Assembly: GCF_014203855.1 (NCBI RefSeq)
Contig: NZ_JACHJV010000001.1
Span: 4,402,001-4,466,000, forward strand
Reading direction: 5' to 3'
From: Kitasatospora kifunensis
GTDB taxonomy: Bacteria; Actinomycetota; Actinomycetes; Streptomycetales; Streptomycetaceae
DNA: 64,000 nucleotides
Both the position numbers and the translations under genes were made by a program. Shown one piece after another: positions 7,442 through 17,273 of the stretch (its first letter is position 1; each line of letters starts with the position of its first letter). Under the pieces are notes generated by a model. The model searched no databases and had not been told where the DNA came from. It saw only the letters and a list, made by a program, of their open reading frames with translations.

Positions 7442-8824
7442 TCATGCTCGGCCCTCGGCCAGCCGGTGACCGGGCCAGGCGGGGTCGTCACGCTGGTAGA
7501 CATCCGGGATCCCGTCACCGTCGCTGTCCAGGTCCTCCTCCTCGCACAGCTGGCGGTAGTGCCGGTTGCGCAGCTTGAGGAGGAAGGTCGCCACCACCGC
7601 GCAGAGTAGTGAACCGATCAGCACCGCGGCCTTCGCCCGATCGGAGAGCGTCGGGTTGTCGGGGAACGCCAGTTCGCTGATCAGCAGCGAGACGGTGAAG
7701 CCGATGCCCGCCAGCGTGGACACCGCGAACAGGTCAGCCCAGCTGAGCTGCGGATTCAGCTCGGCCCTGGTGAACCGGGCGGCCAGCCAGGTGCCGCCGA
7801 AGATGCCCACGGTCTTGCCCACCAGCAGCCCGAGCACGATCCCCAGCGGCATGGCCTGGGTGAACACGTCCCTGATGGCGCTGGGGGTGATCGTCACGCC
7901 GGCCGCGAAGAGGGCGAAGACCGGGACCGCCAGGCCGGCCGAGAGCGGCCGGACCAGATGCTCGATGTGCTCACCGGGGGAGTGCTCCTCGCCTCCCTCG
8001 CGATGGCAACGCAGCACCAGGCCCATCGCCACCCCGGCGACCGTCGCGTGGACCCCGCTCTCGTGCATCAGGGCCCAGATGACGAGCGCGAGCGGGACGA
8101 ACAGGTACCAGCCGTGGACGCCACGCCGGTGCAGGAACCAGAACAGCACCAGACCCGCCAGCGCCAGCCCCAGCGCCCAGAACTTGATGCCGGAGCTGTA
8201 GAAGATCGCGATGATCAGGATCGCGATCAGGTCGTCCACCACGGCCAGGGTCAGCAGGAACGCCCGCAGCGCGGAGGGCAGGTGGCTGCTGACCACCGCG
8301 AGTACACCCAGGGCGAAGGCGATGTCGGTAGCCGTCGGAATGGCCCAGCCGCCGGGATGGCCGCCACCGCCGCTGTTGGTCACGGCGAAGACGATCGCCG
8401 GCAGCGCCACCCCGCAGACCGCGGCGACCACCGGCAGCAGCGCGGCGCTCGGGGTGCGCAACTCGCCGGCGACGAACTCGCGCTTGAGCTCGATCCCCGC
8501 GACGAAGAAGAAGATGGAGAGCAGCCCGTCCTTGGCCCAGGCCTCCAGGGGGAGGTTGAGGTGCAGCGGGACGGATGGGCCGACGGTGTGGTGGAGCACG
8601 CTCTCGTACGCGTGCGGCCAGACGTTGGCCCAGATGAGGGCCACGATCGCCGCGGTCAGCAGCAGGATGCCGCCGACCGTCTCGGTGCGCAGCGCCTCGG
8701 TCAGATAGCGGCGCTCCGGCAGCGAGAGCAGGCCGAGAAATTGCCGGCGCTGGGGTGTTGCCCCGGTCGACGCGTGCTCGGACGGCTGGTCGGACGGGTG
8801 GTCATGGGGCGGCGGGCTGGCCAC
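7442..8824 (-). CDS. nhaA: Na+/H+ antiporter NhaA
   Basis: This 460-aa polytopic membrane protein exchanges Na+ for H+ to control sodium tolerance and pH. The paired aspartates of the ion-binding site are in LAVVDDLIAILI, matching Asp163/Asp164 of E. coli NhaA. Other family signatures are FFFVAGIELKREF and GWAIPTATDIAFALGVL. About twelve hydrophobic segments are present, and the C-terminus is a hydrophilic tail ending in an Asp-rich stretch (DSDGDGIPD). The start is GTG 8824 with AGGAGG upstream. It is monocistronic. Confidence 0.95.
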   Translation of the reverse strand: MASPPPHDHPSDQPSEHASTGATPQRRQFLGLLSLPERRYLTEALRTETVGGILLLTAAIVALIWANVWPHAYESVLHHTVGPSVPLHLNLPLEAWAKDGLLSIFFFVAGIELKREFVAGELRTPSAALLPVVAAVCGVALPAIVFAVTNSGGGGHPGGWAIPTATDIAFALGVLAVVSSHLPSALRAFLLTLAVVDDLIAILIIAIFYSSGIKFWALGLALAGLVLFWFLHRRGVHGWYLFVPLALVIWALMHESGVHATVAGVAMGLVLRCHREGGEEHSPGEHIEHLVRPLSAGLAVPVFALFAAGVTITPSAIRDVFTQAMPLGIVLGLLVGKTVGIFGGTWLAARFTRAELNPQLSWADLFAVSTLAGIGFTVSLLISELAFPDNPTLSDRAKAAVLIGSLLCAVVATFLLKLRNRHYRQLCEEEDLDSDGDGIPDVYQRDDPAWPGHRLAEGRA

Positions 8825-9031
8825 TCGGGAGACCTCCTGGGCGCGGGACGGGCATGCGGATACACCGGTGGTGTGGTGCCGACCAGACTTCCCGGCGCGC
8901 CTTGGAGTGCTGTCGCAGATCTTGTTGCGACGTTGACAGTCTACGCGGTGCCGAGTCGATATCCGTTTTGTCGTATTTTATGGCCTCACCATACGATTCG
9001 CTGGCGCACCCACTGCCCGCCCGAGTCGCCG

Positions 9032-9676
9032 TCAGGCCCCGAGGTAGCGCAGGACGGCGAGCACCCGTCGGTGGTCAGCCGAGGAGACCGGGAGCTGGAG
9101 CTTCAGGAAGATGTTGGCGACGTGCTTCTCCACCGCTCGCTCCGTCACCACCAGCCCCGTGGCGATCGCCGCGTTCGAGCGCCCCTGCGCCATCAAGGCG
9201 AGCACCTCCCGCTCGCGCGGGCTGAGCTCATCGACCGTGTTGCGGGTCGGGCTGGCTCCCATCAGCTGGTTGATCACCTCGGGATCGAGCGCGGTGCCGC
9301 CCGCTGCCACCCGCTCCAAGGCGTCGATGAAGTCCTGTGCGTCGAGGACCCGTTCCTTCAGCAGATACCCGACGCCCGCCGATCCGCCGGCCAGCAACCG
9401 GCTGGCGTACTGCGTCTCCACGTACTGGGAGAAGATCAGGACCGCCAGGGCGGGGTTGGCCGTCCGGAGCTCGATGACGGCGCGCAGGCCTTCGTCGGTA
9501 TGGGTCGGTGGCATCCGGATGTCGGATACCACCAGATCCGGACGGTGTTCGAGCACCGCGACGCGCAGCTGCTCGGCGTCCGGAACCGCCGCCGCGACCG
9601 TGTGTCCCTCCTCTTCCAGTAGTTGAACCAGTCCGGCCCGAAGGATCGCCGTGTCCTCGGCCACCACCACCCGCAT
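9032..9676 (-). CDS. NarL/FixJ-type response regulator
   Basis: This is a 214-aa two-component regulator. The receiver domain has the phosphoacceptor Asp in LVVSDIRMPP, the acidic pocket in VVAEDTA and the conserved Lys in YLLKERV. The C-terminus is a LuxR-type helix-turn-helix (LSPREREVLALMAQGRSNAAI, with VEKHVANIFLKL as the recognition helix). It lies 67 bases downstream of the histidine kinase in the same direction, so the two should form one operon. Targets are unknown. Confidence 0.92.
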   Translation of the reverse strand: MRVVVAEDTAILRAGLVQLLEEEGHTVAAAVPDAEQLRVAVLEHRPDLVVSDIRMPPTHTDEGLRAVIELRTANPALAVLIFSQYVETQYASRLLAGGSAGVGYLLKERVLDAQDFIDALERVAAGGTALDPEVINQLMGASPTRNTVDELSPREREVLALMAQGRSNAAIATGLVVTERAVEKHVANIFLKLQLPVSSADHRRVLAVLRYLGA

Positions 9677-9743
9677 CGTCTGCCTGCTCCCTGTACTGAG
9701 GCGATATGTTGATCAGTCAGATCGTGCCAGGCGGGGAGATCGG

Positions 9744-11006
9744 TCAGGCGGGTGCCGGCAGTTCGATCGAGATCGTGGTGGGACCGCCGACCGGGCTGAT
9801 GGCGGTCAGCACCCCGTCAGCGGTTCTGACCCGTTCGGCCAACCCGCGCAGCCCGCTGCCGGACCCGTCCAGCCGGACGCCGCCCCGGCCGTTGTCGGCC
9901 ACCAGCAGATGCAGTCGCCCCTTGTCCGAACGGACCGACACGGTCACCGACTTGGCCTCACTGTGCTTGCCGGCATTCGCCAGCAGCTCGGCCGCGGCGA
10001 AGTACAGCATGGTTTCGACGGCGGCGGGCGGCCGCTCCGGAAGATCCAGGTGGACCTGGGTGGGGATGGCCGAGCGGGCGGCGAGCGTGCTCAGCGCGGG
10101 GCCGAGTCCGGCGTCCAGGGCGGGTGGATGGATCCCGCTGACCAGTTCGCGCAGCTCGGCGATGATCTCCTTGATCTCCTGCCGTGATTGTTGGATCAGG
10201 GATCGGGACCGTTCGAGGTTGCCCTGGGTCAGTTGGCGCTCCGCCCGTCCGAGCCTCATGCCGAGTGCCACCAACCGCGCTTGGGCACCGTCGTGCAGAT
10301 CGCGCTCGATCCGACGCAGCGTCGCGGCCGCTTCGTTGATCGCGTGCGCCCTGGTCTCGGTGAGCTGGGCCAGCCGCAGGGAGGCGGCGGTCGGGCCGAG
10401 CAGCCGGGGCATCAGGTAGCGATCGGCGAGCAGGGGCAGGCGAGTTGGCCAGGGGGAGGCCACCAGGACCAGGGCGCCGGCCACGACGACCAGCAGCGCG
10501 CGTGGCCAGGTGTCGAAGTAGTAGCCGGAGATCTCAATACCGAAGCTGTGCTTGGCCCCTGCGGAGTCGACCCCGTGCAGCGGCTCCACTTTCCAGAGCA
10601 GCGGGTAGCAGAGGAAGAGGAGGCCGTAGCCCCACCAGAGGAAGCCGAGAACGAACTGGACGACTCCAAGGGGGATGCGGATCAGCAGGTAGAGGCAGAC
10701 CCGCCAGGCGGCCGGATCACCCAACTGCTGCCCCATCAGGCCGGATAGACCTGGAGCCCGTGGCGGGTTGGGCGGCGAGGCGATCTCCAGGCGCAGGAGG
10801 GTGCGGGCCAGCAGGCGGTAGAGCGCGCCCATGGCCCGATCGCCTCGCAGGGTCAGCGCCAGGACGGGGATGAACAGGAGCCCGGCGGAGAGGAGTCCGA
10901 CGATGGCGGTGAGCACCACCGCGACCAGCCCCAGCGCTGCGAGCGGCAGGCTGAGCAGGGAGTAGCACCGCTCTCGCCAGGAACGTGCCGTCAGGTGTTC
11001 GCGCAT
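9744..11006 (-). CDS. Sensor histidine kinase with putative-sensor membrane domain
   Basis: This 420-aa kinase is the partner of the response regulator just downstream. The N-terminal ~210 residues contain four hydrophobic segments of the actinobacterial putative-sensor type. The dimerisation/phosphoacceptor helix is IERDLHDGAQARL (HisKA_3), and the ATPase domain shows the N box AELLANAGKHSEA and the G boxes VADNGRGG and GSGLRGLAERV. I prefer ATG 11006, which has a GGGGA upstream; the in-frame ATG 11042 would add 12 residues but has no ribosome-binding site. The signal is unknown. It is divergent from the serine hydrolase gene. Confidence 0.9.
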   Translation of the reverse strand: MREHLTARSWRERCYSLLSLPLAALGLVAVVLTAIVGLLSAGLLFIPVLALTLRGDRAMGALYRLLARTLLRLEIASPPNPPRAPGLSGLMGQQLGDPAAWRVCLYLLIRIPLGVVQFVLGFLWWGYGLLFLCYPLLWKVEPLHGVDSAGAKHSFGIEISGYYFDTWPRALLVVVAGALVLVASPWPTRLPLLADRYLMPRLLGPTAASLRLAQLTETRAHAINEAAATLRRIERDLHDGAQARLVALGMRLGRAERQLTQGNLERSRSLIQQSRQEIKEIIAELRELVSGIHPPALDAGLGPALSTLAARSAIPTQVHLDLPERPPAAVETMLYFAAAELLANAGKHSEAKSVTVSVRSDKGRLHLLVADNGRGGVRLDGSGSGLRGLAERVRTADGVLTAISPVGGPTTISIELPAPA

Positions 11007-11250
11007 GATGGTCCCCGCTGTCACCTGGCCAGTCTGGCTCATTGGCGAGCCGAGCCAGATCGCCGGCCAGGCCGGCTGCGGCCGCCGACTCGGCGTGAGT
11101 CGCGCGACGGCTCCCGCGATCGGCTTCCGCGATCGACTTCCGCCGTTCCGACGGCATGGAGCGAATGCGGTGGGACGTGGCCGAACTTATCGTCATGTCA
11201 ACGTGCCACCCACTGGGCGGCCGATCTCGACTCCACTCGGAGGCACCCCC

Positions 11251-12930
11251 ATGTCAGTTCAGGAACCGGCCGATCCGGCCGGGCCCACCGCAGCGGTCCC
11301 GCCCGGTCGGGCTGCTGTGCCGAACCCAGCAGCGGGAGGTGGTGAGGGCACGCAGAGCGTGCCGCCGCTGTTATCGGCGACAGGGCGCTCACCCAGCCCG
11401 CCTTCGCCCCCGGTACCACCGCGGCCCGCTGCGCCACCCGCACCGCCTGACCCGACAGTCACACCAGCTCCGACAGTCATACCTGCCACACCTGGCTCGG
11501 CCGCCGCGCCGGCCGTCTCAACTGCCCTACCGGTGCGCTCCGTCCCGCCACCGCCTGGCGGACCGCCCGTCTCTCCGGTCCGCCGCGTGACCTCGACCCG
11601 CTTCGGTGGACCCGCGCCCCTGGGTCTTCGCCTCGCCGGGGCCCGTACCCCGACCAGTCCGGTGCTTGCCACGGCCGACGCGCTGCGGCTCGAACGCCGG
11701 CTCCGCCCGCTCTTCCAGGGGCTGCCTGCGCACAGCGGCGTCGCCGTCGCGGTCATCCAGGGCGACCAGCGCACCGTCGCCTGCCGTGGGTACACCGACC
11801 CGGCCGCTCAGCGCCCCGTGCGGGCCGACAGCAGGTTCGAAATCGGCTCGATCACCAAGACGTTCACCGCGCTGCTGCTCGCCGAGATGGTGGCTCGGGG
11901 CGAGGTCGGGTACGACGATCCGATAGACCGGTACTTGCCGGCGGGGTCCGCTCCCGGGTATCCGAAGGAGCGGCCGATCACCCTGCTCCACCTGGCCACG
12001 CACACCTCCGGGCTGCCGCGGCTGCCCGTCGGCCTGCTGCCGAGCGCCACCCCGCACTGGTTCACCCGCCCCTGCGCGACCTTCAGCGCGGCACACCTGT
12101 TGCGTTCACTGGCCCGCACGCCCGTGCGTGGCACCCCCGGCACGCAGGTGCGCTACTCCAGCCTCGGTTGCGGCCTGCTCGGGCTGCTGTTGGAGAACGC
12201 CGCCGGTGCCCGGTACGAGGATCTGCTCGAGAGTCGGGTCTGCGCCCCGCTCGGTCTGCTGGACACCTCCTGCGCACCGGGAGGCGAGGTCGGCAGTGGG
12301 TACCGAAGGGGGCGGCGGATCCCGTCGTTCCGCATCCCCGCCCTGCCCGGTGCCGCGGGGCTGCGCTCCAGCGCGGATGACATGCTCCGCTACGTCCAGG
12401 CGCTGCTGGTGATGGACGGGGGGTCGCAAGTCGCTGCGGGGTCTGCGCTGATCGGGCAGTCGGCCGGATCGGTGGGACCAGTGGGATCGGTGGGATCGGT
12501 GGGACTGGCAGACGGCCTCGACCTGGTCCGTCCCGTCGAACAGCCGCTGCCGCGTGCGGACTCGACCCTGCGCTACGCACTGAGCGAAGTGCGCCGCCCG
12601 CGGGCGGCCCGGCGCCTGGCAGGTACCCGGGTCTGCCTGGGGTGGAAGCAGCGCCTGCTCGAGCCGGCCACCGGCTCGACCTCCCGGGCGCGCAGCGCGG
12701 CGGCGCGCTGCGGTCGGGAATCCGATCGGTGCAGGCCGGGGCAGGGCGGCGAGGCCGTGCTCTTCCATGAGGGCGTCACCCGCGGGTTCGTCGCCTTCGC
12801 CGGTTTCAACCCGCAGGCCGGTACCGGTCTGGTCGCTCTGGTCAGCGCGCCCCCGCCGCGTCGGCGCAGATTCCTGCAGACCGCCTACGAGACGTTGCGG
12901 GGCCTCTCCACGGAGCAGCAGGGCCCCTGA
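11251..12930 (+). CDS. Beta-lactamase-like serine hydrolase with disordered N-terminus
   Basis: This 559-aa protein belongs to the class C beta-lactamase/D-aminopeptidase/esterase superfamily. The catalytic motif is Ser200-Ile-Thr-Lys203. The second motif is Tyr302-Ser-Ser304, not the usual Tyr-x-Asn, and the third appears as His506-Glu-Gly508. The first ~130 residues are Pro/Ala/Thr-rich and probably disordered, with no signal peptide visible. A Gly/Ser/Val repeat (about residues 405-420) interrupts the domain. GGAGG precedes ATG 11251. The enzyme is plausibly an esterase or peptidase rather than a true beta-lactamase. It converges on acsA, separated by a strong terminator. Confidence 0.85.
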   Translation: MSVQEPADPAGPTAAVPPGRAAVPNPAAGGGEGTQSVPPLLSATGRSPSPPSPPVPPRPAAPPAPPDPTVTPAPTVIPATPGSAAAPAVSTALPVRSVPPPPGGPPVSPVRRVTSTRFGGPAPLGLRLAGARTPTSPVLATADALRLERRLRPLFQGLPAHSGVAVAVIQGDQRTVACRGYTDPAAQRPVRADSRFEIGSITKTFTALLLAEMVARGEVGYDDPIDRYLPAGSAPGYPKERPITLLHLATHTSGLPRLPVGLLPSATPHWFTRPCATFSAAHLLRSLARTPVRGTPGTQVRYSSLGCGLLGLLLENAAGARYEDLLESRVCAPLGLLDTSCAPGGEVGSGYRRGRRIPSFRIPALPGAAGLRSSADDMLRYVQALLVMDGGSQVAAGSALIGQSAGSVGPVGSVGSVGLADGLDLVRPVEQPLPRADSTLRYALSEVRRPRAARRLAGTRVCLGWKQRLLEPATGSTSRARSAAARCGRESDRCRPGQGGEAVLFHEGVTRGFVAFAGFNPQAGTGLVALVSAPPPRRRRFLQTAYETLRGLSTEQQGP

Positions 12931-12976
12931 GGCGGCGCGACAGCGCCGCCGGCACGCGTAGAGCCCCGGCGGTACG

Positions 12977-13016
12977 CCCGAGGGCCTCCCCCACAAGAGT
13001 GGGGGAGGCCCTCGGG
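12977..13016. terminator. Perfect 18-bp hairpin between convergent genes
   Basis: CCCGAGGGCCTCCCCCAC at 12977-12994 pairs perfectly with 12999-13016 across the 4-base loop AAGA. It lies 46 bases after the serine hydrolase stop and 20 bases after the acsA stop on the other strand, so it can serve both. Confidence 0.88.
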
Positions 13017-13036
13017 TGCTGCTCGGACCGAACGGG

Positions 13037-14992
<1,956 letters not shown>

Positions 14993-15441
14993 CGCGCACT
15001 CCTCATTCGAGTCTGTTCATCGTGCTTTCTTTCGCGGGCCCCCCGCGGAAAGCTCTGTGCTGCGGGATGTCCCTGCCAGGGGATTGTCCCGCGTGTCCCA
15101 GCGCACAGCTCACCAGGCGAAGAGGTCGGTTGACAAGGGGGCCTGGGAAATTGGTGTAGACCTTTTATGGATCGGTGATCGTCAGGGCACATCCGCGGGG
15201 CGTAGTTGTCCGTCGCGGCGGAATTGGGCCCTGGGGCGACCCGTCCCCCGAGTGGGCGTGTCGCGAGCTTACGCGGCATCAGCTGATTCTTCTGCGCCGA
15301 GTCTTGACGCTCGATACCGCCGGTACTCCACTGTAACTACCAGCTCAGACGGCTTTCCGCCGGTGGCCGGCGGCCCGCGATCTCTGGTCGGCCCGGCAGG
15401 AGGGCATGCGGGCGGGAGTGGAACTCTCGGGGAGTTGAGCC
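14993..15441. other. Intergenic region upstream of acsA and the 15442 gene
   Basis: These 449 bases carry the divergent promoters of acsA and the NlpC-like gene. Small frames here are unconvincing. A relatively A/T-rich patch (CCTTTTATGG, about 15161-15170) is the likeliest promoter area. I see no RNA gene or clear operator. Confidence 0.4.
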
Positions 15442-15966
15442 ATGCCGGAATCTCCTGTCAACCCTGCCACGCCGCCGAGACCGGGCGACTTCGCCGTCGT
15501 CCGTATGTCCGGTGAAATCGGTCGCCTGATCCGACTGGGCCAATGGCTCAACGGGGACGGCTTCGCCAACTACGAGCACGCTTTCCTATTGGTCGGGGAC
15601 GACGAGGTGATCGAGGCCGAACCCGGCGGCGTCCGGCAGGCTTCGCTCGCCGAGTACGGCGCGAGTCGGGTCCGTTGGTCCAGCGGGCGAATAGAGATGA
15701 CGGATGATCAGCGTGAGGCTGTTGTGGCAGCAGCACACCGCTACCTGCGGGTGCCCTACAGCTTCCTCGACTACGCGGCTCTGGCCGCTCACCGGTTCCG
15801 CGTGCCGGGCAGCTCGCTGCTCAAGGGATACGTGGCCGACACTCGGCATCTGATCTGCTCTCAGCTGGTCGACCAGTGCTACCAGGATGCGGGGATCCAC
15901 CTGTTCAACGACGGGCGCTGGCCGGGGTATGTGACGCCTGCCGATCTCGACCGGCTGATCGGCTGA
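15442..15966 (+). CDS. Permuted NlpC/P60-like (YiiX-type) protein
   Basis: This 174-aa protein has the order of catalytic-looking residues seen in circularly permuted papain-fold proteins of the YiiX/YaeF type: His46 (NYEHAFLLVG) comes first and Cys139 (LICSQLVDQCYQDAG) follows. Between them are EAEPGGVRQ and the conserved YSFLDY. There is no signal peptide or transmembrane segment, so it would act in the cytoplasm, possibly on amide or thioester bonds. The substrate is unknown. GGGGAG precedes the ATG by about 9 bases. Confidence 0.75.
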   Translation: MPESPVNPATPPRPGDFAVVRMSGEIGRLIRLGQWLNGDGFANYEHAFLLVGDDEVIEAEPGGVRQASLAEYGASRVRWSSGRIEMTDDQREAVVAAAHRYLRVPYSFLDYAALAAHRFRVPGSSLLKGYVADTRHLICSQLVDQCYQDAGIHLFNDGRWPGYVTPADLDRLIG

Positions 15967-16279
15967 CCCTCCGTCGGCTTGGCGTGGGCGATCCGGGTCC
16001 CGCCCCCGCGTGCCGCCGCCCGCGCGCCGCCCCCGTGTCCCTGCGCGTGCCGTGCACCGCGCCTCGAACCGTGTCCGCGGGATGTCGCTGCATGCCGCCG
16101 TGGCACGGGGGTTGTCTCTTCCCTTGACATGCTCCGAGGGCAACGACACCATCCATGACTGAGGTTAGGGAACTTTACTAATCTCTGCCGCCTCCAAGCA
16201 GCGACCCGCCGACTCCTGCCCGCCGCGCGCGCCCATGAGCCAGCCGGACGCGGGACGGGCATGCCCCCGAAAGGTTGTC
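15967..16279 (+). promoter_or_regulatory. Upstream region of the chitinase gene
   Basis: This is a 313-base gap without a supported gene. The A/T-rich segment AACTTTACTAATC near 16170 is a plausible promoter area. I looked for the 12-bp direct repeats typical of Streptomyces chitinase promoters and did not find a clear pair. A frame extending from 16235 into the chitinase exists but has no ribosome-binding site. Confidence 0.35.
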
Positions 16280-17239
16280 ATGGACAAAAAGTTCTGGTCC
16301 GCCGTCTGCGCCGCCTCGGCTCTGCCGATCAGCCTCACGCTGGCTGTTGCTCCCGCCCAGGCGGCGACCGCCTCGGCGGGTGCCCGACCGGCCGTCAGCG
16401 GCTTCCCTGCTCACTACGTCGCGCCCTACCTGCAGATCGGCGGCTCGGACGCGGGGGACCTCGCGGCCGACCGCAAGGCCAGCGGCGTGCGCTACTACAC
16501 GCTGGCCTTCCTCACGCCCAAGTCGGGCTGTACGCCGATGTGGGAGGACGGCGGTGACGCTCTCGGTGCGTTCACCGCGCAGGTCAACGCGGTCAAGTCG
16601 GCCGGCGGCAACGTGATCATCTCCTTCGGTGGTGAAGCCGGTGGCGAGCTGGCTCAGACCTGTACCTCGGTCTCCGCGTTGACCGCCGCCTACGCCGATG
16701 TCGTCAAGAGCTACGGAGTCACCAGGCTCGACTTCGATATCGAAGGCAGCGTCCTCGACGACACGGCGGCCAACTCCCGCCGGGATCAGGCGTTGGCCGC
16801 GCTGCAGAAGGCCAACCCGTCGGTGCAGGTCGACTTCACCGTCCCGGTTGACCCCACGGGCCTGGAGTCGAACGCCCTCAAGCTGCTCAAGGATGCCAAG
16901 AGCAAGGGCGTTCGAGTGAACCTGGTCAACATCATGACCATGGACTTCGGTGACGGTCAGAATGCCTTGAAGGACGCGGAATCCGCGGCCAATGCCACCG
17001 CGGGACAGCTCGCCGGACTCTACGGAGGCACCTCGGCCCAGGCCTGGGGACGGCTTGGCCTGACCCCGATCGCCGGAAAGAACGACGACAACGAGAACTT
17101 CACCCAGTCCAATGCGGCGAGCCTGGAGGGTTTCGCCGCGGCCAAGGGTGTCCAGGAGCTGTCCTTCTGGGAGGTCGACGGCTATGACAAGGGAGTCGGG
17201 TACGCGTACTCCAAGATCTTCAACAAGATCACTGGTTGA
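16280..17239 (+). CDS. Secreted GH18 chitinase
   Basis: This 319-aa extracellular enzyme hydrolyses chitin to oligosaccharides. The signal peptide (MDKKFWSAVCAASALPISL, then TLAVAPAQA) predicts cleavage after AQA. The GH18 signature appears as LDFDIEG with Asp151, Asp153 and the catalytic acid Glu155. Other conserved parts are ISFGGEAGGE on strand 3, MTMDFGDG and the late Trp in LSFWEVDGYD. No carbohydrate-binding module is visible, so this is a catalytic-domain-only form. The start at ATG 16280 gives a clean signal peptide with GAAAGG upstream. It converges on the SulP gene with only 34 bases between. Confidence 0.92.
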   Translation: MDKKFWSAVCAASALPISLTLAVAPAQAATASAGARPAVSGFPAHYVAPYLQIGGSDAGDLAADRKASGVRYYTLAFLTPKSGCTPMWEDGGDALGAFTAQVNAVKSAGGNVIISFGGEAGGELAQTCTSVSALTAAYADVVKSYGVTRLDFDIEGSVLDDTAANSRRDQALAALQKANPSVQVDFTVPVDPTGLESNALKLLKDAKSKGVRVNLVNIMTMDFGDGQNALKDAESAANATAGQLAGLYGGTSAQAWGRLGLTPIAGKNDDNENFTQSNAASLEGFAAAKGVQELSFWEVDGYDKGVGYAYSKIFNKITG

Positions 17240-17273
17240 CGCGTTGGCGTGTTGACGTGTTGGCGGCGCCGGG

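Noticed and set aside
15967..16279. Chitinase-type 12-bp direct repeats upstream of the chitinase gene
   Set aside because: I searched the gap for the known Streptomyces repeat pair and could not find a convincing match.
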